Origin: Flavobacteriaceae bacterium
Lineage (GTDB): Bacteria; Bacteroidota; Bacteroidia; Flavobacteriales; Weeksellaceae
Direction: 5' to 3'
NCBI GenBank assembly: GCA_031276535.1
Contig: JAISMV010000148.1
Coordinates: forward strand, 1-54,168
Length of the DNA stretch: 54,168 nucleotides
Part shown: positions 18,619 to 28,329 of the stretch, in pieces
Layout: each line of letters begins with the position of its first letter
Position numbering within the stretch: the stretch's first letter is position 1
Made by a program: the position numbers and the translations under genes
Notes under the pieces: model-generated
The model's input: only the letters and a program-made list of their open reading frames with translations
The model's database searches: none
What the model was told of the DNA's origin: nothing

Positions 18619-20013
18619 ATGAAAGATACGTATTTGAAATATAAAGCGTTATTTGTTGTCTCTTTGTTGTCTGTCGCAGTCACTCCGTTTTTTTTATCCA
18701 GTGGAGGTACTGCACCGGACTCTCTGTCCTATTTCAAACTGACTGAAGATCTTCCTGAAATTAACGCTAATTTATTTCCAATAGGGTATCCTTTATTATT
18801 GAATCTGCCCAATTATTTTGTTGATGATTATTTCTACAGTTCAAAGATTTTAAATGTATTTGGAATTATTTTCATAGGGATATTTTCTTATTATAAAAAG
18901 TTTTATTTTAGAGAAACCGTTATCCTTTTAACTTTCCGTGTTTTTCTTAACATTTATCCATATTCATATTCAGAAAGTGTTTTTTTAACTTTACTGTACT
19001 TTTTAGTATATTATTTTCATGAATATTTTACAGGAAAAATATACGGTTTACGTTTTATAGTACCTGCTTCCCTACTTGCAATTTATCTGGTTATGATCAG
19101 ATATTCAGGGGTTTACATTTACATTGCCACAGGAATATATTTTTTATTTTTTGTCTTAAGAAATAAGAATATCCCGTCGGTTTTTAAGAAAGATTATTTC
19201 TGTTTTCTGGGGCTTTCAGCCCTAGGTATCGGAGGCTACTTGTTATTTAACTATTATCATTTTGGCGGGTTCTTTGGTGAAAATATAAGATCTAAACCCG
19301 ATATAGATAACTTCTGGCACTTTACCTATGAGAATTTATTAGGAGTGATCAATATCGTGAATCCTATATTCTCATTTAAAATTTTACAGATAAAAAATAT
19401 ATATGCATTATGGATGGAGATCATCATCATTGCGCTTGATCTATTATTCTTAGTATATTTTATTTTCTATTACATTCGGTATTTTAAAAATAAAATTACC
19501 CCTTTCCATCAGCTGCTGTTAACTGTCGGGATCTCTTATATGCTGTTTATGTTTATTTCGGAATATACACAAAGCATAGAATTATTAAATACAAGAATGT
19601 TGTGCGAATCATCTTTTGTGTTATTCTTCTCATTCCTGCTGTTATATTATGAAAACTTCCCCGAAAAAGTCAAAAACATGTTTTTAATAGGGTGTATATC
19701 ATTATTTTGTAACATCGTTTATTTGGTTAAAATTCCAGAGAATTATTTACACAACCGAAGTATGGTGAAAAAGATCTTACAAAACAAAAAAGAAGCCGGA
19801 TATTTTTATGACGACACCAAAAATGAAAAAAAGGTTTCCATTTATAAAATTCCGTTTATAAACAAGACACTGGAATATGCTCATCCATATCTCCAGTCGG
19901 GACAAGTAAATTTAAACATAATAAGAACCCTTAATCCTCATATTCAAGCTATAAAGGATGACGGATTAATTGATGATAAGAGTAAAATTATATATAATTC
20001 AGAAATAAAATGA
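18619..20013 (+). CDS. Multi-TM membrane protein, GT-C-like candidate glycosyltransferase
   Basis: 464 aa, about 10 or more hydrophobic helices; early PDSLSYFKLTEDLPEINANLFPIGYPLLL; tightly packed between dprE1-like and dprE2-like genes. Confidence 0.5.
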   Translation: MKDTYLKYKALFVVSLLSVAVTPFFLSSGGTAPDSLSYFKLTEDLPEINANLFPIGYPLLLNLPNYFVDDYFYSSKILNVFGIIFIGIFSYYKKFYFRETVILLTFRVFLNIYPYSYSESVFLTLLYFLVYYFHEYFTGKIYGLRFIVPASLLAIYLVMIRYSGVYIYIATGIYFLFFVLRNKNIPSVFKKDYFCFLGLSALGIGGYLLFNYYHFGGFFGENIRSKPDIDNFWHFTYENLLGVINIVNPIFSFKILQIKNIYALWMEIIIIALDLLFLVYFIFYYIRYFKNKITPFHQLLLTVGISYMLFMFISEYTQSIELLNTRMLCESSFVLFFSFLLLYYENFPEKVKNMFLIGCISLFCNIVYLVKIPENYLHNRSMVKKILQNKKEAGYFYDDTKNEKKVSIYKIPFINKTLEYAHPYLQSGQVNLNIIRTLNPHIQAIKDDGLIDDKSKIIYNSEIK

Positions 20014-20738
20014 TAGTATTAGGAGCAACCTCGGACATCTCACAAGCTTTTGTTGATAAAGTTTTGTCAGAAAATAAAAATAAATACCCCAAACTATATT
20101 TAGTGACATCCAACCCCGATGAGACGGAAAGATTTGCTAAACATATACAGGTAAAACATAATCAGGAATCTGAAATTATATTCTTTGATGTAACTGAAAA
20201 TTCAGACTACTCCGTGTTCGATACGGTGGAAACAGACCTGTTATTCTGTGCTACGGGTTTTTTAGGAAAAAATACGGAAGAAGGGTTATATAATAATAAG
20301 AATACGGAAAAAATTATAGAAATTAATTACTCAAAACTAGTTCCTTTGATTAACTATTTTGCCCATAAATTTGAGAATAAGAAAAAAGGAACCATCATAG
20401 GATTATCTTCAGTAGCAGGACTGAGAGGAAGACAAAGTAATTTTATTTACGGAAGTTCCAAAGCCGGATTTGCCGTTTATTTAGATGGACTACGAAATTA
20501 CCTCTCCCATAAGAATGTACATGTAATCACCGTTTTACCTGGATTTTTAGACACAAAGATGACCGCAGACCTACAATTACCCAAATTATTGACAGCATCA
20601 CCGCAGAAAGCCGCTAACGTCATTTACAAAGCATATAAGAAAAAAAGAAACAAGATCTATGTAACGGGAATTTGGAGGATTATTATGTTTATAGTGAAAA
20701 ATATTCCCGAATTTATTTTTAAAAGAATGAAAATGTAA
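20010..20738 (+). CDS. Short-chain dehydrogenase, decaprenylphosphoryl-2-keto-ribose reductase (DprE2)-like
   Basis: 242 aa; IVLGATSDISQAF, SSVAGLRGRQSNFIYGSSKAGFAVYLDGLRNYL, VLPGFLDTKMT. Confidence 0.8.
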   Translation: MIVLGATSDISQAFVDKVLSENKNKYPKLYLVTSNPDETERFAKHIQVKHNQESEIIFFDVTENSDYSVFDTVETDLLFCATGFLGKNTEEGLYNNKNTEKIIEINYSKLVPLINYFAHKFENKKKGTIIGLSSVAGLRGRQSNFIYGSSKAGFAVYLDGLRNYLSHKNVHVITVLPGFLDTKMTADLQLPKLLTASPQKAANVIYKAYKKKRNKIYVTGIWRIIMFIVKNIPEFIFKRMKM

Positions 20739-20903
20739 TTACTATAACCCAAACCGATTGTTCATGTAAAAACATCAATTATTATAGACAAGAGATTAAC
20801 CGCTTTTTCTCTGACGGCAGGAGGTAGAAACCTTTTGCAGAAAAGAAAGGATCTATTTCCGGTTTACATCCCGATTCGTATGCAGATTTAAAAATAAAGA
20901 CTT

Positions 20904-21491
20904 ATGAATGATAAACTATATCTCTTTGATTTTGACGGAACTATAACCAACACGGATACCCTGTTTGATTTTTTGCAAGTCTCCTTTCCGGAAAGATATA
21001 AATACGCTTTTATTAAATTCATTCTCTTATTCTTGTTGGTTAAATTTAAAATAGTAAGTGCAGGAAAAGTCAAGCAAAAATTTGTTTCCTGTTTTTTGAA
21101 AGGAAAAAGCAGAAAAGAAATAGAAAGCCTGACTCAGCATTATTTTGAGGTAAGAAAAAAAAATATACTTAGACCGAAAGCACTGGAATATATAAAAAAC
21201 TTAGCTCATGAGCCCAATAAATATATAGTAACCGCCTCGCTGGATATATGGGTCGAACCTTTTGCAAAACACTTGGGACTCCGTTTAATCTCCACCGAGT
21301 CCGGTTTTGATAATGATATTTTTACGGGGAAATTCACTACTCCCAATTGTAATTATAAAGAAAAAGTAGTACGAATTGTAAAAGAAATTCAGTTAGCGCG
21401 ATTTAAAGAGATCCATGCCTTTGGCGATAGCAAAGGTGATAAACATATGCTGGAACTCGCTACGGAAGCCCATTTTCGTTATTTCGAATAG
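20904..21491 (+). CDS. HAD-IB-type hydrolase/phosphatase
   Basis: 195 aa; LFDFDGTITNTDTLFDFL, YIVTASLDIWVEPFAKHLGL, FGDSKGDKHMLELA. Confidence 0.85.
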   Translation: MNDKLYLFDFDGTITNTDTLFDFLQVSFPERYKYAFIKFILLFLLVKFKIVSAGKVKQKFVSCFLKGKSRKEIESLTQHYFEVRKKNILRPKALEYIKNLAHEPNKYIVTASLDIWVEPFAKHLGLRLISTESGFDNDIFTGKFTTPNCNYKEKVVRIVKEIQLARFKEIHAFGDSKGDKHMLELATEAHFRYFE

Positions 21492-21573
21492 AGAATATCG
21501 AGACCGTCGCAAAACTTGTTATATCAAAACATAGGTTTGCCGGAAATTAAAATAAGCAGGTAAATTTACACTT

Positions 21574-22239
21574 TTATTTATTTTTAACTAATACCAGATA
21601 AGCCAGTGCTGCCAACGGTATCAACATGATTAGCAAATATAAAGGTTGAAAAGACAGAGCCGGATGATACGGAAAGAGAAACGCGAATCCCACAGCGCAG
21701 ATAATTCCTATGACAGCACCTCCCAAATGGGCGTCATGACCGATATTCCCCAGTTGGGACTTCATTCCATAGACTGAATATGCCAGATAGATAATTCCAA
21801 AAATCCATCCCGGTATGGAAAATGGAAGTGGGAAAATTCCTATCGATATCTGTGAATTGAGGATAATGGCTGCAAACAAAATTCCCGACACCCCTCCGGA
21901 AGCCCCTATGGCGCTGTAATACGGATTATTCCGGTGCATCAGAAGCGCTAGAAAATTACCTCCCAGAATAGCCCCTAAATAGGTTATAAAGAAGAATAAA
22001 GTTCCAAAATTCAATATAAAAGTGGAGAAGAAATAGAAGGTATACATATTAAAAAACAGATGTACCATGTCTCCATGTAAAAACGCAGAGGCAAGCATTC
22101 TGTCCCATTGTTTTTCTTTCAGGATTGCTCTTACATTAAATTTATACCGATCAAAAAATATTTGGTCGTTAAATCCTTTAAAACTAAATATTGCCGTAAT
22201 TGCAATAATTCCTATTACTATAATGTTTATATGTTCCAT
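21574..22239 (-). CDS. Rhomboid family intramembrane serine protease
   Basis: 221 aa; ASAFLHGDMVHLFFNMYTF, SAIGASGGVSGILFAAIIL, GHDAHLGGAVIG. Confidence 0.92.
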   Translation of the reverse strand: MEHINIIVIGIIAITAIFSFKGFNDQIFFDRYKFNVRAILKEKQWDRMLASAFLHGDMVHLFFNMYTFYFFSTFILNFGTLFFFITYLGAILGGNFLALLMHRNNPYYSAIGASGGVSGILFAAIILNSQISIGIFPLPFSIPGWIFGIIYLAYSVYGMKSQLGNIGHDAHLGGAVIGIICAVGFAFLFPYHPALSFQPLYLLIMLIPLAALAYLVLVKNK

Positions 22240-23280
22240 TTAATTAAATCTTTTTATATCTACTTCGGATTGTAATTCTACTGAATTTTCCATATGTTCA
22301 TACAATTCTCCTGCCATGGTTGGAGCCAACATAACTCCTCTGCTTCCCAAACCGTTCAATATGTATACGTTTTCTTTTTCAGGGTGGCGCCCCAGCAGAG
22401 GTCTTCGGTCTACCACCGTAGGGCGGATGCCTGCAAATGGTTTAATGATCGTATATTCTTTTTTTAGAAATTTATTCAAATTCTCTACCAGTTCTCCCTG
22501 ACCTTCTTCTGAAATTTCATCGTCTACTTCCCGATAGTAATATGTTGCGCCTACATAGTAATAATCTTTCTCCATAGGCATAATAAACACCTTAGACTTC
22601 ACAATATCCGTAAGCCCCAACCCGGGAGCATGTATTACCATAGTTTCTCCTTTAACTCCTTCCATGGGGAGATAACTGAAGTATGGGTTTGCCTTTAATG
22701 CGTACCCGTCACAAAAAATTACTTTTTTCGCCCGGATTCCTTTGTATTCTATTTCATTCACTTTTATATTTAATGAGTTAAAGTCGAATACATCATCTAT
22801 CAGAATATTATTTGCAATCAGATATTTTCTAAATTCTCTCAGCAATTCCCGTACAAATATTTTCCCGCACTGCAAGACTTTTCCCATGCCAAAATCGGCT
22901 TTTATGTAAGGATTGACGGATTCATAGATTCGGGAGTCTAAGAAGGGTTTTAAATTTTCGTTTCTTTCAGACTTTTTTATCCAGGTTTTTACTTCGTCTT
23001 CGTTGGCAAAAATGCGGTATAGATCAGAAGGGTATACTAATTTAACCTGTAATAATCTTTCAAATTCTAAAAAATATTCAATCAGTGTGTTTATTTCTTT
23101 TTGGGCATTCCACACCGGGGTAAATCTTTTCAATACAACCGGATTATACATTCCTGAGGAAACGAAAGAAGCCGAGTTGGAAACAATATCTATAATTTTA
23201 AATGATTTTTCTTCCTTATTAAGTCTGTGTGCCAGACAAGAACCTGCCAAACCCTGCCCAATAATAAGATAATCCAACAT
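22240..23280 (-). CDS. FAD-dependent oxidoreductase (DAO fold)
   Basis: 346 aa; DYLIIGQGLAGSCLAHRL, GATYYYREVDDEISEEG, RPTVVDRRPLLGRHPEKENVYILNGLGSRGVMLAP. Confidence 0.88.
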   Translation of the reverse strand: MLDYLIIGQGLAGSCLAHRLNKEEKSFKIIDIVSNSASFVSSGMYNPVVLKRFTPVWNAQKEINTLIEYFLEFERLLQVKLVYPSDLYRIFANEDEVKTWIKKSERNENLKPFLDSRIYESVNPYIKADFGMGKVLQCGKIFVRELLREFRKYLIANNILIDDVFDFNSLNIKVNEIEYKGIRAKKVIFCDGYALKANPYFSYLPMEGVKGETMVIHAPGLGLTDIVKSKVFIMPMEKDYYYVGATYYYREVDDEISEEGQGELVENLNKFLKKEYTIIKPFAGIRPTVVDRRPLLGRHPEKENVYILNGLGSRGVMLAPTMAGELYEHMENSVELQSEVDIKRFN

Positions 23281-23324
23281 GTTGTTATTTTATAATAAAG
23301 ATACGTTCCATAGAAATATTTATA

Positions 23325-23360
23325 AAAAAAGTCCTAAATCAAATGATTCAGGACTTTTTT
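23325..23360 (-). terminator. Terminator of the gldKLMN operon
   Basis: aaaaaagtcctaaatcaaatgattcaggactttttt hairpin just past the gldN stop. Confidence 0.75.
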
Positions 23361-23374
23361 GTAAGTAGTAATTT

Positions 23375-24310
23375 TTAATAATTCCACATATTATTTTCTT
23401 TTTGCAGAATTTCATTTTTGATTCTGATACTTTCTTCCAGTTGAGATTTTGCATCTCCCGGAATGTAATTGGAAATCTCTCCGTCTCCGTATTCCGATTG
23501 TGACCGGTAAATAATGGAACTGAATCTTCTTGCATTCAGCACATCATCATACGTAATGGATGAAGAACCATTTTTAGGGTTAAATACGGTATAGCTGGAC
23601 AATACTTCTCTGGCGTCTGGATAGAAGATCCAGAACAAGTCGATCAGTTCATCGTCGCCTTCATATCCCAGCATGGTTGCATCGGTTAGTCCCAAAACCT
23701 GAGGGTCTGGTCCCATAGGAGCTATTCCCAGTAAACGATACTTCATTTGTCCTAATCGTCTGTCAACATACCACATTCCTTTAATTTTTATTAATTTTAC
23801 GCTTTTGGTATCTGTTTTGAAATTGTCGGTTCCTTCCAGAACATCCTGTTCGGTAATTTCTTCTCCTGCATCTCTTTTATCTCTCAACCAGTCAGATTCT
23901 CTTACAGCCTGAATTTTAGATTGAATATTTTCCGGGGCTATTTTTGCTGTAAAATTATCATCATCATATACTTCTGTTATTTTTCCGGAGTTTATTCCTT
24001 CAAATAAAGCATCATATAAGGATAAGTATGTAGCTGTTATTTCATCGTGAGAATAATAATACGGCTGATTTAATTTTTCATTTAAATCTATGATTTCCCA
24101 TACTACTTTTGACCATAGAATATCTTTATCTTCTATATATCCGTATGGCAATATGGTAGGTGCTGTGGATATGGTGTCTGTTCCATTAACTATATCATAC
24201 TTTTCCTGCCTCATTTTCCTTAATTCTTCCGGAGACTTTGAATTTAATACATTTTGTGCAAAGGCTCCTGTGCTGATTAAGACCGATAAACAAACTATTA
24301 GATATTTCAT
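23375..24310 (-). CDS. gldN: Gliding motility / T9SS protein GldN
   Basis: 311 aa with signal peptide; IDLNEKLNQPYYYSHDEI, YRLLGIAPMGPD, DLFWIFYPDAREVL; follows gldM. Confidence 0.92.
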   Translation of the reverse strand: MKYLIVCLSVLISTGAFAQNVLNSKSPEELRKMRQEKYDIVNGTDTISTAPTILPYGYIEDKDILWSKVVWEIIDLNEKLNQPYYYSHDEITATYLSLYDALFEGINSGKITEVYDDDNFTAKIAPENIQSKIQAVRESDWLRDKRDAGEEITEQDVLEGTDNFKTDTKSVKLIKIKGMWYVDRRLGQMKYRLLGIAPMGPDPQVLGLTDATMLGYEGDDELIDLFWIFYPDAREVLSSYTVFNPKNGSSSITYDDVLNARRFSSIIYRSQSEYGDGEISNYIPGDAKSQLEESIRIKNEILQKENNMWNY

Positions 24311-24340
24311 GGTAAAATAGTATTTAAAGTTGTTTCTTTT

Positions 24341-25879
24341 TTATTGTACATTTATCACAATAGGTGATATATTTTGTTGTGATATTCCCGAAGCAACCGC
24401 AGAGATATCAAATATTAACACCTGATCTCCTGCTCTTGCTTTAGCCAAAGCTCCGGCAGCTGCTCTCAACGAGCTTCCTGATACGGTTGTTGTCGGCTGT
24501 CCGGTTACTTTTACCTTAAATCCTGTGACAGAGAACGAAACCGGGAATTCAAAATCAGGAATTCCTGCACTTACTGTCTGATTAGGTAAGGAAGAAGCCG
24601 GTATGCTCAATACATTGGTTCCTCGTATCTGTCCTTGCGCTTTAGGAATATTTTTTATTCTAAAGGTTACTGCATTGCTAACTGTTTTTCCTGAATTTGT
24701 TGTTCCGGAAATTGTAAACGTTGTACTGGTTCCTGCTCCGGGTCTGTATATCCATCCTCTTCCGGATCTTGACAGGTTTCCGCTTCCGCTGGAGATTCTC
24801 AAGCTGATGGTAGAGGCGTCTACTCCTGTTACGGAACCGCTCATCGGGTTGTCTACTCCTCTATACACTACGTTCATCTTATCAGCTACTACGGTACCTC
24901 CTACCGGCAGTTCTTTGGTTATATCCTGAGCAACTTCATAAGATTCACTGAATGGTACTGTTTTTTGTGCACCACTAGGAGTTTCGTATGTAATGGATCC
25001 GCTCAGGGTTTGTTTTCCTACTCCTGAGGCCACTACGCTGACTATTGCTTTTCCTCCGTCCAAAGGAACCGAACGTCCGCTTAGGTTAATAGAGCCTTTC
25101 AATGTGTTGTCGTAAGCTCCAAAGCCTATTGTTACATCAAATTTTTCTCCTACTCTTACATATTTAGGGGCGGATACTATTGGAACAAATGCTTTTAGTT
25201 CTATTTCGTCTTTAAGTTTGTTAGACAGTAAATCCCTTACCCTGTTTCCTTCTTCCGTTCTGATATTGGATTCTAATTTGGTCAGGTTTGTCAATGCTGC
25301 AATCAGAGGTTGGTCATAGAACTGATCTACTAACCAGGATTTCCCCCCTTTACCTGAAAGGTCAAATAACTTGGCTATCCGTTTTTCTGTTCTGCCATCA
25401 ACTCCTGTCTGCATAAACTTAGTATAATTTTGAATCTTACTGATCATATCTTTAACTTCCGGTGTGGGTTTATTATCACTCACAAAGAAAATTCTGTTTA
25501 CGACATCTGTTTTCTGCAACGAACTATAATTGATTTCTTCGTCTCCTTTTGTTTCCGTGTATTCGGCTGCCAATACCAAAGCACGCTTCACGGCATCTAT
25601 AGCTTTAATAACGTCTTCCGTTTGACCTTTCACAATTTTTGCTTTTCGTGAAATGTCAATATACCCTTCATCTCCTTCATCTTTTTTCTTTTCTATTTGT
25701 TCATAAAAGGTAATGTTGTTTTCTTTAGTAAGGTTTGTAGATAGTTCCAAAGATTTATTTACGCCTTCAAAAGACCGTAATACTTCCCTGTCTACATTCA
25801 TAGCCATCATTGCGATAAACACTAAATACATAAGGTTTATCATCTTCTGACGTGGTGTTTGTGATCCTCCTGCTGCCAT
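24341..25879 (-). CDS. gldM: Gliding motility / T9SS protein GldM
   Basis: 512 aa; MAAGGSQTPRQKMINLMYLVFIAMMAMNVDREVLRSFEGVNKSL. Confidence 0.95.
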   Translation of the reverse strand: MAAGGSQTPRQKMINLMYLVFIAMMAMNVDREVLRSFEGVNKSLELSTNLTKENNITFYEQIEKKKDEGDEGYIDISRKAKIVKGQTEDVIKAIDAVKRALVLAAEYTETKGDEEINYSSLQKTDVVNRIFFVSDNKPTPEVKDMISKIQNYTKFMQTGVDGRTEKRIAKLFDLSGKGGKSWLVDQFYDQPLIAALTNLTKLESNIRTEEGNRVRDLLSNKLKDEIELKAFVPIVSAPKYVRVGEKFDVTIGFGAYDNTLKGSINLSGRSVPLDGGKAIVSVVASGVGKQTLSGSITYETPSGAQKTVPFSESYEVAQDITKELPVGGTVVADKMNVVYRGVDNPMSGSVTGVDASTISLRISSGSGNLSRSGRGWIYRPGAGTSTTFTISGTTNSGKTVSNAVTFRIKNIPKAQGQIRGTNVLSIPASSLPNQTVSAGIPDFEFPVSFSVTGFKVKVTGQPTTTVSGSSLRAAAGALAKARAGDQVLIFDISAVASGISQQNISPIVINVQ

Positions 25880-25912
25880 TTTACTTAGGTAATTTTTATA
25901 TTTTTAAAATTA

Positions 25913-26746
25913 TTAAGCTTTCATGGCATTAAGCATACCACCATATACTTTATTTAAATTATTTAAGTTGGCTGTTAACTCAGCTAGTTGTTGCTGGAAG
26001 GATATTGTACTTTCTTCCGATTTAGATAAATCATCTACGTATTTTTGGTTAGCTTCCACATATTTTTTCCCGTTATCCAACTGTAATTGATACAGAGAAT
26101 TTAAGTTTTCCAAATGAGAAGAAGCCAGATGTAATTGTTTTTGGAAAGACGCTGCACCTTCTTCCGATCTAGATAGATCATCCACGTATTTTTGGCTGGC
26201 TTCCACATATTTTTTCCCATTATCCAACTGTAATTGATATAGGGCATTTAAGTTTTCCAAATGGGAGGAAGCTATGTATAATTGATCTTTGTAATTGTCT
26301 GTAGCTGCATGCGCTTCTACGGTTTTATTGATACCGTCTACTGCTGCACCGAAGTTTTCAATTCCTTTTCTTAGTTTTTCTAATACATTTACATCTAATT
26401 TTGCAGTAGAAAGCATTTCATCCAATTTTGCCGATAGGGAAACTTCCGCTTCTTTTATTTCTTTTTCCGGCTGGATTTTTACTTCTTTTTTTACGGGCGC
26501 AGAACTTTCATCCAACAACTGGGGATATACATTCTCCCATTCATATTCTCCTTTTGGAGGGTCAAAGGCAAAAACAACGAAGATAAAAGCTTCTACTATA
26601 AGCCCGGCTCCCAACACTATACTACCATCAATTCCGAATAGAGATAAGTGGTTAATTTTGAATAGTGCACCTAAAATAACTACTGCTGCACCTAAAGAGT
26701 ACACCATGTTTAATGTCTTGTCTTTTGATTTTGCTTTTACCGCCAT
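25913..26746 (-). CDS. gldL: Gliding motility / T9SS motor protein GldL with duplicated C-terminal segment
   Basis: 277 aa; MVYSLGAAVVILGALFKINH then a second TM helix; C-terminal LNNLNKVYGGMLNAM. Confidence 0.95.
   Translation of the reverse strand: MAVKAKSKDKTLNMVYSLGAAVVILGALFKINHLSLFGIDGSIVLGAGLIVEAFIFVVFAFDPPKGEYEWENVYPQLLDESSAPVKKEVKIQPEKEIKEAEVSLSAKLDEMLSTAKLDVNVLEKLRKGIENFGAAVDGINKTVEAHAATDNYKDQLYIASSHLENLNALYQLQLDNGKKYVEASQKYVDDLSRSEEGAASFQKQLHLASSHLENLNSLYQLQLDNGKKYVEANQKYVDDLSKSEESTISFQQQLAELTANLNNLNKVYGGMLNAMKA
26014..26307. repeat. Tandem duplication inside gldL, period 147 bp (49 codons)
   Basis: cttccgattta...caaatgagaag at 26014 onward recurs at 26161 onward; encodes two near-identical (S)SHLENLN(A/S)LYQLQLDNGKKYVEA(S/N)QKYVDDLS(R/K)SEE units. 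Confidence 0.9.
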
Positions 26747-26802
26747 TTTTTTTCTGTTTTTATTAAATTAGTTAAATATTATTATTAGTTTAGTTTATTT
26801 TT

Positions 26803-28209
26803 TTATTGATGTTTCTGTACTTTCGGGAATTTCTCTTTAGCTCCTTCAGGGATGGTTTGCACTCTTCTAAATCCTATAAAACTTCTTGCGGAATCTTTAT
26901 GCTCCCAGTCTCTTTCGCTAACCATCAACATGTATCCTATGTCTTTCCAGGAACCTCCTTTGACTACTTTTCTCGGGTCTTCTATTCTGTTTCCCAAATA
27001 AGGATTTAATGTGGATGAAATTATATAGGAACTGTTATTGTAGGCTGATACCGTCCACTCGGAAACATTTCCTGCCATGTCATACAGCCCGAATCCATTT
27101 TTATGAAATGATTTTACGGGGGCAGTCCACAAGAATCCTTTATCGCCTTCTATGTAATCTCCTCTTTTGGGTTTAAAATTTGCCAGATAGCAGCCTCTGT
27201 CGTCTATTAGATAGGGACCTCCCCAAGGATACGGAGCATTTTCCAATCCTCCTCGGGCTGCATATTCCCATTCTACTTCCGAAGGTAATCTGTATGGGAA
27301 AATTTTATCTATTTTTTTCTTACGGCTTTGGTTAAAATCATTTTTCGCTTTGGTACTGTATGCGCAAAATGCTCTTGCCTGATCCCAGGTAACTCCTACT
27401 ACCGGATAACTGGAATACGCTTTATGCCAGAAATATTGTTCAAATAAAGGCTCGTTGAATGAATAATTGAAATCTCTCAGCCATACGGTGGTATCCGGAT
27501 AAATGGCAATTTCTTCTTTTTTCAGGAAGTTTTCGCCTCTGCCTTTTTTCTTTACGGCGTCTAACTGATCTATCCATGAAAACTGATAAACCAACTTTCT
27601 GGGGTCTAAAACCCTCTCGTCGTTAAATCGTTCTTCCGGTGGGTAATATAAGGATTCCAACACTTCTGCGTATGCAACATCCGGATAACGGGCGGTTTTC
27701 CATTCTAAAGGAACAGACCAGTCTAACTTTTTGTTTTCATTATATCCTTCTCTATCTCCTTTTTCTTCCAGAAATTGTTGATATGCCGTTTGTTCTGCCT
27801 CTGATTTTTTATTATAATAGGCATATCTTCCTATTCCTTCTTCTCCTCCTCCTTCATCTCCGGCTTTTTCCGCTAAAAGGCTGCGAACGATGGAATCTCT
27901 AACGTATTTTACGAATTCTCTATATTCCGAGTTAGTGATTTCTGTATCATCCATGTAGAAAGAAGAAACGGTGACGGTTGTCAAAGGGGCTTTGGTTTCT
28001 GTTCCTGTGAAATCCAGATCGGATTGTCCTAAAACAAAAGCTCCTCCAGGAATTGGAACCATACCAAAAGGTCTTTTACTGTTCCATTGCTGGTTCTTTT
28101 GTGTTACCACAATCTCCCCTTGCACTACCGGCTTGCCTTTCCCTCTTTTAGAGGATTTACAGGAAACTACCGTTGTTGCTGCCAATAAGAATAACAATAC
28201 TTTTCTCAT
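26803..28209 (-). CDS. gldK: Gliding motility / T9SS lipoprotein GldK (FGE-sulfatase domain)
   Basis: 468 aa; lipobox-like VVSCKSS; IPGGAFVLGQSDLDF, LPSEVEWEYAARGG, YDMAGNVSEWTVSAY, VVKGGSWKD. Confidence 0.95.
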   Translation of the reverse strand: MRKVLLFLLAATTVVSCKSSKRGKGKPVVQGEIVVTQKNQQWNSKRPFGMVPIPGGAFVLGQSDLDFTGTETKAPLTTVTVSSFYMDDTEITNSEYREFVKYVRDSIVRSLLAEKAGDEGGGEEGIGRYAYYNKKSEAEQTAYQQFLEEKGDREGYNENKKLDWSVPLEWKTARYPDVAYAEVLESLYYPPEERFNDERVLDPRKLVYQFSWIDQLDAVKKKGRGENFLKKEEIAIYPDTTVWLRDFNYSFNEPLFEQYFWHKAYSSYPVVGVTWDQARAFCAYSTKAKNDFNQSRKKKIDKIFPYRLPSEVEWEYAARGGLENAPYPWGGPYLIDDRGCYLANFKPKRGDYIEGDKGFLWTAPVKSFHKNGFGLYDMAGNVSEWTVSAYNNSSYIISSTLNPYLGNRIEDPRKVVKGGSWKDIGYMLMVSERDWEHKDSARSFIGFRRVQTIPEGAKEKFPKVQKHQ

Positions 28210-28329
28210 TATAACAAAATGTTTCTTTTAAAAAAGTGTAAAACTACTGTTTTTTTAGTTTACTAAAAAATTTTTGTTCCTTAAATAACGAACTTATTAC
28301 TTATTATATTATGCTTTCCCCGACTTTTT

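Noticed and set aside
28245-28275. AT-only palindrome ttttttagtttactaaaaaa upstream of gldK
   Set aside because: Composition-driven in an AT-rich genome; it could be a weak hairpin but lacks a GC stem or any other support
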